Shown here: positions 37,622-56,082 of the stretch, in pieces
Numbering within the stretch: the stretch's first letter is position 1
Layout of the letters: the number at the start of each line of letters is the position of its first letter
Source: Morella rubra
Lineage: Eukaryota > Streptophyta > Magnoliopsida > Fagales > Myricaceae
Length of the DNA stretch: 64,000 nucleotides
Direction: 5' to 3'
Assembly: GCA_003952965.2 (NCBI GenBank)
Contig: CM025852.1
Location: 28,083,009-28,147,008, forward strand
The notes under the pieces: model-generated
What the model was told of the DNA's origin: nothing
The model's database searches: none
The model's input: only the letters and a program-made list of their open reading frames with translations
Program-made: the position numbers and the translations under genes

Positions 37622-39242
37622 GCGTCAGGACGCGGAGCTCGCGTAGTATTGGCGACAGCGCATCGGGATGGAAGAAATGAGTGGGACTCGGGCAACGCGA
37701 AAGCAGTAGAGGACTCGTCCACGCTAGAGATTTGCCTCAGAGTGAAAGCGCAGTAAAAGTATGACGTACTTAACAACCGCAGCGAGAGATGGTGGTTCTT
37801 CGGCGAGTGTACGGTACGGAGAGAGAGTGAGTGACAGAGAGGGAGTTTTGAGTCTTAACGCTTCGATATTTGTTAGCTCAGGGAGAAACGGATCGCAGTT
37901 TTGGAAATAATTACGAGGATTGCCACTTCATGTATGAGGTGGCGTTGTCAGAGAAATGGCGGGCATGATTATCGCCGGAGCCTGGACTCTGGAGGGCTTT
38001 TATACTCATAAAAATTAATGATAATAATGACGTCATTAATCTTTTGTATTTGAAAAATTGCTTTCGCATCTAAAAAAGTCAAACGTGGAGGAATTAGATA
38101 CTTTTTTTTTATTAAAAATAATAAATAAAAATTCATATACATCTGGACAGTAAAATGGAAAAAATAAGATTTTACACAGAAAATGGCGGAATGGAATCGG
38201 GTGAAAAAAACTGTCAGATATATGAATTTAAAATCTAACTACCACGCCGAACCGCCTATTAAAAAGGGCATGGTTTGCATTTATTGCAAATTAAAAAAAT
38301 AAATAAAAACAATAAAGCGCAATCTTTCAAAAGATCCGATTTGACTACGGTACAGATTCAGCCCTACAAAGCTACAATTATCACCTTACACAGAAGAAAA
38401 CAGAAAAATATCCTTCACCCAAAAAGCATCTTTTTAGTGTTTGTTCTATACGTGTAATCAACTAGCTAGTCTTAAAAGCATTGAGAAAGGTAAAAAATGG
38501 TCTGAGTGGAAGAGATTTCTGCGGCTAAAGAAGGGCTTCTAGACGCTGGGAGTTAGTTATGCTTCAAAATTTAAATATATGAGCTAATTGTTGAAACTTT
38601 ATGCAACTACTTTTTAAATGTCCGCTTTAGTCTACGATGGCATCGCTTTACAGTTTACGGCCATGAGTTTTGCACAACGTCTTTCTCCCGTCAATGCTCC
38701 CTCGCCTTTTGAATCTGCAAAAGGAATCCAGTGATAGAAAAACTGTTCGGGTGAAAGCCACGCTATTTTAGCGTTTTGATTAGATTAATGGCTGCTATTT
38801 CGAGAAAGCAGAACAAATTGTGTGTCTAAAAATACATGGACGGAAACTCATAAACGAAAGTACAATGGTCAACCCAATTGAGATATCAACGTCAACAGCA
38901 AGAATTAAGATGTTATGGCAAGTTGTTGATTAAAAAAAAAAAACAAAACTTTGTTGATTTTAAAAGACTACGTGAAGATGTTCTAAAATCATATGCAAGT
39001 TGTTTTTCTTCCTCTCTGAGCTGTGTATGCACTTATTAGATACAGGCAGTAATTATTTAGGTTTTTCTGTGCACTTATGCAAGAAAAATCGAGAAAGTTT
39101 GATTATAAGAACTTGACTAAAATTCAGAAGGATTACGACTTTTTGAGCCTTTTGATTAGGATCATGCTTTGCTCCTGAGATAATAATTATCTTACTTTTG
39201 GCACATATGACTTATATATCAATGACAATTGAATATATATAA

Positions 39243-39420
39243 GGGGTGTTTATTTCCCCAATATTTTGGGCTCAAATTTCCAACAAAACAAATACACTTC
39301 AAATTTTTTAACTTTTACACATACACACTTCACTTTTCACAAACCCCAATAAATCTCAATAAAGTAAAAATTCTCAAAATTTTGGAAATATTTTCCAAAA
39401 TTTTGACAAACAAACACCCC
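39243..39420. mobile_element. MITE-like element with imperfect terminal inverted repeats
   Basis: The left end GGGGTGTTTATTTCCCC and the right end, whose complement is GGGGTGTTTGTTTGTC, are inverted copies. Both continue into an ATTTTG-rich segment. The four bases ATAA flank both sides (39239-39242 and 39421-39424), a possible target duplication. 178 bases, non-coding. Confidence 0.62.
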
Positions 39421-39789
39421 ATAAAACTTACGAGAAAGAATCAAAAAGAGAATAGAGTATTGATTTGATTTCTTGCTTCTTTTTATTATATGAATGCTTA
39501 AATTCTTCAAATGGGTAGCATAAGTCGTATGATTATTGGACTGCCGTGAAGTATTGAAAGAAGAAAACACTCCACTTTCTTCATTCATTGTATATATCTT
39601 AGCTTTGTTTATAGTTGTTCCCCCTCCGTTGAAAAGTGCAGATTAGGTTGAATAAGGATGTAGAAGGTTCCTGCGATTCAAAGTCCTGCCATCACCATTT
39701 AACACAAAAATCATGGACTGTTGTTTTCATTTATTTAAAAGCTTTATTTTGTGAATCAACAACTTATTTTAAAGAGCTTAAAAGTGATA

Positions 39790-40160
39790 AGAAGAGGTAA
39801 ATTTTATTATTTAATACCTCAGCTCGAAAAATGTGTTAAATGAATATTTTGAGTTTAAAAGAAAAGATAAAGACTTATTCTTATTTTTTATTTTAAAAAC
39901 TAAAGGATAGAGGCTAATCATATTTTTAAATTTAAAAGTAATAAGACAAAGATCCTATATTTGAATTTAAAAGTAGAAATTTAATCTTATGTTTATTTAA
40001 AAGTTTAAGATACAAATAAAGATATATATATTTAAATTAAAAAAATAAGGATAAAAATCTAAAATTTGAATTTAAAAATAATGAGCTAAAAAATTTATTT
40101 TGAATTAAAAAATAATAAGATAGAGATCATATTTTTGAAAATTTAAAAGTTAAAGAAATC
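39790..40160. repeat. Degenerate AT-rich tandem repeat block
   Basis: A word close to TTTGAATTTAAAAGTAATAA, often followed by GATAAAGATC-like sequence, recurs several times with a period of roughly 45-60 bases and heavy drift. It may be a decayed minisatellite or matrix-attachment-like DNA. Confidence 0.45.
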
Positions 40161-41937
40161 GAAGTTAATAAATAGATACTCTCGTGATATTTAGAGTTCT
40201 TGTGGCCTTAAATATTATTTTATACAGAAATTTATGCAGATTTAAAAAGAAATGCTTCCTTGCTTGTTTTGGGGGCACAGCAGAAGTTTAAGCAAAACCT
40301 AAGCCTATTTATAAAGGCACCCAATAAGCAATAACAATAGCGACGTCAAATGATTCTGAAGTATGTGACAAGATAATGAAATTGTCAAGTAAAACTAAAT
40401 GGCGTAGGTCAAAAGGAAACGACAGTGACTGGCACGAATTTTACCGATTGAACTTGGAAGAAAAGGCAAAGGCTGTATGATTACGAGCGTTTGATTTTTG
40501 TGAAAGAAAGTAGGTAGATGGTCAATGTGTCAAAACGCAAGAACACGTTTGTTTGAATGCGTTGAATTTCAAATCACAATATCGCTATTTACTATTTATT
40601 GAATGTTTTTCTTTAATGTGCTGCTGACATTTCCATTCTCTCCTCAGACCCTTTTGCTCGCTCTCTTGGACTTTCTTCTGTTTTAAATGCCTGCCCTGTG
40701 TCCCTGCACCAAAGCTATCCACTAGCCAGCCACACATGACTTGTTCACTTACCCCCACAACCTTTAATGACTGCCCATGTCTTATTGTCTCCGGGCCACA
40801 CGCATATACCCATGAGGCTATTCACCGTGCATGCCTTGTTGCCTGTAATTTCTTCGAGACTCTTGCTCTTTTAACCCCATAACCAAAGGATATTTTTTGC
40901 ATTTCATTGATTGCTTGAAGTACTTTGAGCTTTTAAAAACCTATCCAAAGGCTATGCCCCAGAGAAACTGTAGTCTCTTAAAAAGTAATAAGCTTTTGAA
41001 AAGCTGATGATCCCCTTACTGTGGCTAAAGAAATCGCTTTAAATTAACAATCCAATGCCCTTTATGGCTTTCGTACTTTGTTCTCGGGTTTCAAATGCCT
41101 AGCTATCACCAGTATCCTGTATTGATTACGATTAGAAGAACGTAGAAAATTCACTGGAGGGACCAAAGATGTGTAAGCCATAAAAGCGAAGAGTGGTGGG
41201 CACTAGGCCAGCTCAAGCGCGGGTCTTCTTCACGACAAGTGAGTACAGGTTGCCGGGTTGGTATGACCGTACGAGCTAGCTCTAAGAATTTTATGTTCAC
41301 CTGACTTCTATTCATTTTATGAGCTCCACGAGTTGTTATTTGCTTAAGCAACTTGAATTATTGCTCTGGAAGGAAAGAGGAGCTACTCCTTTTGACTAAT
41401 TTGCATTTTTCTGCAGAAATGTATCGATAAACTATCGAACCAAGTGCACTGTGCAGTACCTCTAGAGTCAATTCTGTGGTGGTTGCTTTTCTATTGGGCC
41501 ATTTTAAGTAGCGTAGCGTTTAAACTTTCCATCTATAGACCAACAAAGACGTTCTAGGTCAAGTGGGTTAGGCCTCAACAGTTGACCATGCAGGAAGAAA
41601 AAAGCTGGTCTTTAATTAACAAAGGAAGAGTCTGGTATACTTCGATTATAAGAAGAAGAAGAAGAAAAGGGATAGATAGGTTAAACAACCCTTGCCATCA
41701 TCTCCAAGCCACAAGCAAGCAAGTAGACTGACCAAAACAACCAAAAACCACAGGAAATAGAAGAACCGCATTACAGCTGCTGAAGTGTCGGCTTCCCATT
41801 GGTTGTTGACAGTTCTGTGGATAGGACGCCACACGGCATACGCTTAGTACTCGATTGCTCTTCTTCACAGGCTCCTTGACATTTGGCAATTAGCGTAGCC
41901 TTCAGGCGATTGCGTGGGATTCCAAGAAGTGAGAAAA

Positions 41938-42461
41938 ATGGGAAGCTACTGCGTGCACTGGGACGATGAGATGCTGCTAGGACTGGTGTTGGTTTTGGTC
42001 TTAGCGATGGCCTTCATTGTAATCTGTCAGCCCCCTCCAGCAAGGAGAGTAAGTGTCTACTATTGCTCTTAAATTCTAATTTTGTGTGTTCATTGTCGAA
42101 ACGGCTCATTAATCTTGTAAACTAGGCTTGTTTAGAGGGAAAAAAATATATTATATATGTGGCTATTGCCTCTATAATTGTGTATTTGTTTGTATATGCA
42201 TTTCTCAAAAGTTTGAGAATCTCATGGATCAATAAAATGGAGCTGTCAAACAAGGTACTACTTCCCTTTTCTTTTCTTTCCATTCTTCTCAAATTTGCGA
42301 AGGTTTCCCCGATGTTTCTCTCATGCTTTCTTTGCCGATATCATTCTTCATACATCGACTACTCATTCTCTTCATCGGATTCTCACACCTCGGACTCCTT
42401 TGGCTTCATGGGATTGTCCATAGAAGAGTATTGGGGGAGACAAGAATGTGAAAATCACTAG
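41938..42461 (+). CDS. Candidate small single-pass membrane protein, two exons, 89 residues
   Basis: Exon 1 (41938-42048) begins MGSYCVHWDDEMLLG and contains a strongly hydrophobic helix (LLGLVLVLVLAMAFIVIC). It ends QPPPARR at a good donor (AGA/GTAAGT). A pyrimidine-rich tract precedes an acceptor (GCGAAG/GTTTCC), and exon 2 (42303-42461) continues in phase. Exon 2 is rich in Ser and Asp (SSSDSHTSDSFG) and ends GRQECENH. If the intron is retained, the first frame stops at 42070-42072 after 44 residues. I do not recognise the family. The topology suggests a short N-terminus, one membrane helix and a hydrophilic tail. Exon 1 looks coding; the splice to exon 2 is inferred. Confidence 0.5.
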
Positions 42462-43144
42462 TTAAATTTTCCATTTAGGACTTTTTTCAATGAGGCCCAA
42501 ATTCTAGAAGACGTCTCCCGTTTCTCGCCAGAAAGATACCCAGGAACTCTCGAGTATCCCTCTCTTCTCGCAAGGGGGCAATGAAAAGTATCAAAGGAGT
42601 TCCAGTGGTGAGAAGGAGATGAATTTTATAGAGGCTCTTGAAAAATCCTAAAACCATGTGAGGCTTAACAGATACAAACAACATCATTCCATCCAATGAG
42701 CATAATATTATGAAAGGACTTCTTGTTTCTCTCAACTGAGATTCCAATAGTGTGTTTTGCACCCAACGGCCTATCAAGCCCCGAGTCTTTTGGATCCGTG
42801 ACAACTCAGACCATTCCGCAGTCTTTTCATCGGGCAATTAGTTGATTCAAACAAGGTGCTGAATGTCAAGTCTGTTCTCGACTTCTGAACACTACCACTG
42901 AATTGGTAGTTTTGGCAACCCCCTCATGGCAAAAGTTGCTTTACAATTACGTTATACGGAGTTACGGACATCAATCCAGCTAAATCACGAGAAAACATTT
43001 GTCCAAGAAAGAGTTAACAAGAAATTCATTGCAGACAAAACTAAGCTATCCCAAATTAAAGAGAGCAGTCTGTATAATTTCCGGCCTCTTATGGTGGGTG
43101 GTCCATATACTGGTGAGCATAAATGTTGGCAGCTAGTGCACACC

Positions 43145-45570
<2,426 letters not shown>

Positions 45571-45592
45571 CTTCTTCTTCTTCTTCTTCTTC
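45571..45592 (-). repeat. (GAA)n repeat in the UBC27 leader, abutting the start codon
   Basis: On the minus strand about seven GAA units run directly into the UBC27 ATG. Length changes here would alter the distance of the start codon from the cap and the purine content around it, not the protein. Confidence 0.85.
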
Positions 45593-48155
45593 TCTTCGCT
45601 CCTCCAAAAACTCCCACGCACAATCACCAACCCTATAGACTTACGAGCGTAAAATTCCCAATTTAATTATATATACAGTATTTTTAAAAGCCCCTAACTT
45701 CCGAGTGATGATGCTTTGCTTTTACTACGCGTTTGCCTTTTTTGGGTGGGTGGGGGTGAACTTGAGAGAGTATGCGGGTATGCGCGTGCGAGTGATATTA
45801 CAGGAAAGGAATTTGGTCGAGGGTAGGGACAAAATATAGAAGGAAAAGCACCTCTCAGGCTCTCACCCTCACCCTCTCGCGTTCGGTGGCATCGAGGCCT
45901 ATGACGCGACACGAGTGCGTTGGCTCAAACAGTAGAATAAAAAACTATTAAAAATAAAAATTGAGAGAAAACAAGAGTACAGAGAAGGAATGCAGAAAAA
46001 GCGGAAATAGTTTCAACAAATCTAGAATTTGTTACAACTGCATGAACGGTGACAAACTGGGTGCAGTTTCGTGTGCACGTGAAAACCTATCCCACGTCTT
46101 ATCCAAGTGAAAAATCTGAAGCCAAAGCTGAAGGTTTCCAGCTTTAACAAGAAAGCGCCGGCCGCGTCAAGCAACCACGAAGTCTTAAGAAGAAACAAAT
46201 TTCCAGAATGCAAATTTATTCCGGTATTAAAATAGTTGCAAAGTGTCGATCCATTCTTCTTTTTTTTTTTTGGTTCCCTTCTTTTTCTAGGCTATTCTTG
46301 GATATTCTTCTGTGTCCCACGATTTTCTGCTTTCAAAAGAGATCGAAGTTTTTTTTTTTTTTTTTCCTTTCAGAAATTTGACAGCTTTAAATAACTTAAA
46401 AAACGAGAATACGAGAAGATTGCACATAAACGGTCCGTCTCTCTCAAAAGGAAAGTAAAGGGACGACTAATGGCCTTAGAAGTTTGACGTGGACACGAAC
46501 GTGTAAGAGAAAAAGAGAGCCGCAACTTGGAACAACAAACGAGAAAGTGATGCCATGTTGGTTTCCACTTTTGCAAGTTGTGGTATTGAAGAGACAGAGA
46601 GGTAAAGACGCAGCCAACCAGAAAATTCTGGGCAAGTCATCATGACCAACCATTTTTTTTTTCTTCACTTAGATTTTTGATATTCTTTTTATCGAATTTT
46701 GGGAGGCTTAGAACAAATCATGCATCAACAATCACCCAACAGCCCAGTTTGGTAAGACTATCAATGGCCAATACCACGCGCACAGATGTACATTACAAGT
46801 AAACACAGGCGCAGTTTTGGACTCGAAAAGAGAGATGGGAATGCGAGGAACCGCTAAGAGTACAGAAGAGAGTCGGAGGGAAAAAAGGAAGAAGAAAACT
46901 TCAGAATAACAAATACTTGATTTTGTTTTATGTCATGGTATGTATGATCGGAAGCTTCTCTGGTGCCTTTTTTGGTTTCTGGAAGCTTTATGCGGACACC
47001 CCCCGGTGTCTTTTTTGTTTCTCTTTTTTCGTTTTTTTCGTATTTGAGTGAAATTGAGGAAGAACTTTGATTCCCCGGATGTCATTTAGTGAAGTAGCGA
47101 TTTTGAGGTTTTGTGTCTGATGCTGCTATCTGTTTGTTTGGTTGGGAAGAAAATTGGGAAAAGGAAGGGAAGAGGTGTTCTGGTTCTTATCCTTCTTGGC
47201 ATCACCTGAGCACAGCTTTCGTCTTCCTTTTCTTACAATTTCGAACCATGAACCATCAAAAGGATGCTTGAGCAAATCGAGCAGAAGATGGTTGGATAAT
47301 TGTGTTTTCTATTGGTTTATAGTTAATCAAAGGAGGGTGGAATTCTCCGATTGTGTGCTTCGCCTGAAATAAAAGTTATCATTGTGCTGAGCGTTGAAGA
47401 ATTTATAATCGGTTTAAAAATACTAGAGGGGTAGGCATGTTATGAACCAAAAACTGATCAGTTTTGACTATTTCTACTATTAAAGACGGTTCCAATGTTC
47501 TATACCCAGTAACTAAATATCATGTCGCTAATGCATTGATATTTCCTAAGTGTCACATACAGATAATTGAAGTAAAGGCAAAGATAAAAGTTTTTTTATT
47601 CTTCCTTTAAATGATAGCCAGATGAAAAATTGTAGATGATGAATTTAAACAGATAGGCTTCTCATGCACTCTTTATTTTGCCTATCAGAAAAAACTAATG
47701 GAGCTGATCTCTTTTCAAAATTACTCCATTACAGTGTGCAACTATTTGGAAGACCCTGAATGGCACTCTGCTCTTAGCATGAAAGTGAAATGTTGACTGA
47801 TACCTGTTCTTTCCGAGTTCCTGATTATTGACTGAGCTTATCCACAGAAGCAGATGAAATTCTATGGTTGGAATTGGTTGCATTTGGTAAATAGATGTAG
47901 TAGTCTGCATCACAGAGATGATAGAGAGATGGTATAAGGTTAGACAAAGTTGCTTCTTTCATTTGTGGGAATCAGGGCATGTGAAGTTACTATTTTTTCT
48001 TTGCTGGCAACGTGGTGTTGCTTGATTTTAACTGTTCATTGGTACTTGAAGGTTGAATTTGATTCTTATGCATGGATGAAATAGAATAAAGGAAAGATTG
48101 TTTAGCATTAAGCAGGACTATCCTCTTTCAGAAGAACGATATACTTTACTGCAGA
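45593..48155. other. Bidirectional promoter region of UBC27 and the Atos-like gene
   Basis: The two genes diverge, so this 2.5-kb stretch must hold both promoters. The acceptor-like TTTACTGCAG directly before the Atos-like start codon suggests an intron inside its 5' UTR. T-rich runs occur near 46258-46270 and 46350-46366. No coding exon is supported. Confidence 0.5.
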
Positions 48156-52297
<4,142 letters not shown>

Positions 52298-54880
52298 AGT
52301 GTGTGGTACATCTTTTCTTAGAAGATCATTATTTGTCTACTTCCTTGTACATCTTCTTCTACTTCATTGTTTTTTTTTTTTTTTTTTGTGGATGAGAAGA
52401 TCTCTGTACATGCTTTGTACATATAATGTAGTGGTCTTATCCCTGGGCCAATTCCCCCACTCAACTTGTAAATAATGTTAATGGCACTAATTAATTTAAT
52501 TGTCCATCATCCGCAGCTGAATCTGATGCTGTCTAGAACCCTAAAGTAGATGCTGCAGTTAGTTATGACCATGGTGCATTTCATCTTTATTGTGTCAGCA
52601 AAACTTGCTGTTCGCATATTTGGTATGGAGAATGCATGCACTTAAAACACAGTACACTTCAAAAGAAAATGGTGAAAATCTGATTCTTGAGTTGTATGCA
52701 AAATGTAACGACAGAAACGATGATGGAGAAGTTGCATCACTTTAGTCGGTGAAAACCATAACCTGTTTGTAGTAGAGAAGTTGCATCACTTTGGAAGCAA
52801 CCTAGTGGATCTTTTGGTTATATTAAATGACTAGTTCTGTGTTGAAATTTCGCAGAAAAGAATGGATCAATTGGCAAGCTAATTTGAAACATTAAGTTTT
52901 TTTCATTTCCTGAAGCGGCTGGAGATTTCCCTGGGTAGGTTATATGAGTACCGAAGGAAAACAGTCTCGAGCAGCCACAAGTTTAATGCTATCATTTGGA
53001 GAGCATTATTCTCTTGAATGGTTGTTTAGGGCAAGCTGTTTTGCAGTTGGCTTGCTTGTCTTGAGATTTTGTCTCACAAGTTGTTTTAGAAATTGTGGAC
53101 TTGGTGCTAATCTACTTTTAGAGAGAGTTTAAAAGAAAAGATCCATTTTAAGATATGCTCTTTGAAACTGATGGTTACTAAAACTGCATACTAAGAGCAA
53201 CCTAATAGATTTTTACTATACAAGGATGGTTCCTGATAAGAAATTCCAGATGGGACTGTTTGGGGAAGGAAAAGGCTCCTAATTTAAGGTCGGTTATATG
53301 TTCACATATCAACATTCACCATTATCTTTAGGTCAAGAATGATTCTAGATTCTACTACTTTCCCAGATACGCTGAAAGGAACTGTTTTTGGCTGTCGAAA
53401 GGGAAGTAGAATATAGGAATTGCAGGATCAGGTTAATCACTAAGGATATGCCATTGACAGAGCGATATCTGTAGCATCGAGGCTTCCCAGCGCAGCCTAT
53501 GTGAGATTGGAGAACTGTTTTTTGTTTTTCCTCAAAACTGCTAAAATGATGTGAAACTACAAACATAATATTCTTAAGAGATGTGGTTCTATACATATAA
53601 ATAGCTTGTTTTGCTGCAAGCATAAGTTCATGCCATTAATGCACGAAGGAAAAAGACGAGAACGAGTAATTCTAGACGTAAATGCAAAAGAAGAAAAGGA
53701 CAATATTCAATTCTTGTGATGAAGAAAAGTGGAAGTTTTATTTTTCTTTGGGCAAACACAGAAAAGCTTGCTTGATGAAGACGTGTGCCACAAACAAAAC
53801 AAGGTACTTTGCACGTATTAAAGAAAGAAACGGGCCACCTCAAGCTTTGTAACTTCCACAACAGTGACATTCAATGTGGGGTAAGGAGTTGGATTCTGGG
53901 TTCAAACTTGCCGTGTCAACCTCCATTCACTTGCATCGTTTGCAACTTCCGAGAAGTACCATCCGGAAGCATTTCTACTTCATCAAAAAATTCGAAAAAA
54001 CTACACATAATTTGCATATATTCGACCAATTCGGTGGATATATATCAGTTAATTTGGTTATCCTGCCTATCCATATCCGGCGAGAGCTTCGGGAAGCAGA
54101 GTAGCATGGACTACGATATGGGCGCCACAGATATGGCTCCAGTTCTGCACGAGAACTGATTCTGGTACCAGAGGATCTTAGATTTGGCACATGAGCTATC
54201 ATGTTAATTTGAGGGGGAACCAGTGTTTTGCGCCACCAAACCAAACTGTAATCTCAGTGTACAACTTGTAACCTGAAAGAAATTACAAAATTTAAGCCTT
54301 TTCTTCCATCAAATTTGATAAGAGCTGGCTGTCAGGTAAAAGATTGATTAAATCCTTTTTATCTAGGCCACTTCTTCTTTTTCTTCGTTTTTTTGAGCTA
54401 TCTAGGGCCACTTCTATTTATGAGGACACTTACAAAGCAGCGACAGTTTCGTTACTGTTCTGAGTTGGAGGTGTTAATATTCAACGTACGAGGGGCATCC
54501 GTTACCATGTCCAGATTATCTTTCGTCTCTCTTTATGTATTATAGTTCCCCCTTTCTCCCTTTGTCCTCTCAGGGAGAGTTAATAATGACTGAGTCCACT
54601 CTACCCGAATTTAAAGCCTATTAATAAGTCAATCCATCCAATGCACCAAATTATCTCTCATGCAAAATCACCATAAATGATACCCCAAAACCCAAGTTTT
54701 GTTTCCAATCCAAAGAACTTGATAAAGTGGGGATGTAATTTTTTTTTCTTTTTTCTTTTTTTCCTGAGTAAACGTGGGGATAAACTCGAGCCATAGAGTT
54801 TCTACGAACCAACTCTGTCCGCGCTTTAGCTGATCACTCACATCATCATTGTGGCCCAGACAGATTCCAGACGTCGCTTC
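52298..54880. other. Intergenic region between Atos-like and CASP-like genes
   Basis: The first few hundred bases are 3' UTR with T-runs (52371-52387). An 18-base word (GAGAAGTTGCATCACTTT) occurs twice near 52727 and 52773. Short open frames around 53.8-54.2 kb show no recognisable motif. No gene is supported. Confidence 0.5.
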
Positions 54881-54887
54881 TATAAAT
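54881..54887 (+). promoter_or_regulatory. TATA box of the CASP-like gene
   Basis: TATAAATA lies about 140 bases upstream of the CASP-like start codon and is followed by a C/T-rich leader, a typical plant core promoter. Confidence 0.65.
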
Positions 54888-55020
54888 ACTCCCAAAAACT
54901 TCACGCTCTTTCTCACTGTCGTTTTTCTCTGCTTCAGCACATCTTTGCCTCTGCTTCTCTCTCCCCTGTTCCTGCTCTGCTTTTACTGTGTCTTCTACAA
55001 CTTTTCTCAGATATCTCAGA

Positions 55021-55787
55021 ATGAATATCATCGCAGACAAGTTTCCACAGAACCCACCTGCGAAAACCCAAAAGATTGTCCTTCGAACCCAAATTTGCTT
55101 GAGAATTTTGGCAATCGGGACTGCATTGGCTTCAGCATGTGTGATTCTCACCAGCAAGCAATCGATGGAGATAGTAGGCATCACGTTCACGGCTCGATAT
55201 AGCGACTCCCCCACTACAAAGTAAGACAACATTTGAAAAACCAAAAGGAACCAAATAAAATTGGGGGATATTTTTGTTTATTGAACGTTATGATTGCAGG
55301 TTTTTCGCTTTTGCAAATGCTATTGCAGGCGTCTTCTGTGCGCTCTCCATTCTCTATCTTCTCTGTTTCTGTCTTCGAGGCCCAAACCCTACCAACTACT
55401 ACTACTTGTTTCTTCATGATCTGGTATGTTTATTTTTTTATAGTATAAACATTTCACCCATATGTATTTGGTATGTATGGCTTGCTGGCAACAAACATAT
55501 GAATCTTTCGGGTAATTTTTTTTTGTTCCTTCTTTTTTGGTTCGCGATTGTGACAGTGTATGATGTCGTTGGTTCTTGCCGGATGCGCTTCTGAGACGGC
55601 TGTAGGGTACATCGGACGATATGGGAACAGCCATGCAGGTTGGTCGCCAATTTGTGATCACTTCGGCAAGTTCTGCAATCAAACGATGACTTCTGTGGTA
55701 CTCTCATACTTGGCTCTGTCGTTCTTACTCGCCCTTACCATAATGTCTGCTGGTACGTCTAGACAGATTCCGGTTTACGATTCTTAG
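55021..55787 (+). CDS. CASP-like protein (CASPL1F-type), four membrane spans
   Basis: CASP-like proteins are plant plasma-membrane proteins related to Casparian strip scaffolds; they form membrane domains. Three exons, 55021-55220, 55300-55423 and 55557-55787, give 184 residues with matching phases. Four hydrophobic spans lie at about 20-45, 68-92, 107-128 and 150-173, with short termini in the cytosol. Family signatures are KTQKIVLRTQICLRILAI, the conserved Arg in span 1, FLHDL and the Asp at the start of span 3, AVGYIGRYGN and ICDHFGKFC with paired cysteines in the second loop. The C-terminus ends SRQIPVYDS, as in the 1F subgroup. The start is the first ATG after the TATA-linked leader. Confidence 0.92.
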
Positions 55788-55891
55788 TTAAAAGGCTGTA
55801 CTCTCTCATGAAGAAGAAGAAGAATAAGAAGACAAAGATGACTGTGGGTGGTCATATTGGAATTTGTATGATTTCGCTGTAATTAAACGAG

Positions 55892-56082
55892 GTCTGTGCT
55901 CTTTGTTGACCCTGGATTTTGCTATCTGTTAGGTTTGGTTAGGGGTGGTTTTGTTGTGTTCTGTGGCCTGGAGTCTCTGTATTTGAACCTGTTGGTTCTT
56001 TAGTGGGGGGGTTAGCCCCCTGAACTGTTTTTTGTACTTTCCTTTATGCTATAAATCTTACTAACTTACCCAAAAAAAAAAA
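55892..56082 (+). mobile_element. 5'-truncated LINE 3' end with poly(A)
   Basis: The segment has GGGGGGGTTAGCCCCC, then TTTTTTGTACTTTCC, TATAAATCTTACTAACTTACCC and a poly(A) run at 56072-56082, a common plant LINE 3' end. AAACGAG occurs both just before it (55885-55891) and at the end of the A run, a possible 7-bp target duplication. It sits about 100 bases beyond the CASP-like stop codon, probably in its 3' UTR or just after it. Confidence 0.6.

Larger units (their letters stand above)
37622..41937. other. Intergenic region between kinase and small membrane-protein gene
   Basis: The first 250 bases are the kinase promoter and leader. Further on the sequence is AT-rich, holding one MITE-like element (39243-39420) and a degenerate AT-rich repeat block (about 39790-40160). 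From 40.6 to 41.9 kb base composition is normal but no exon is supported. Confidence 0.5.

Noticed and set aside
53785..54159. 124-codon frame with a GESFGKQ-like end
   Set aside because: No recognisable domain, no promoter or splice support, and overlapping frames on both strands are equally open.
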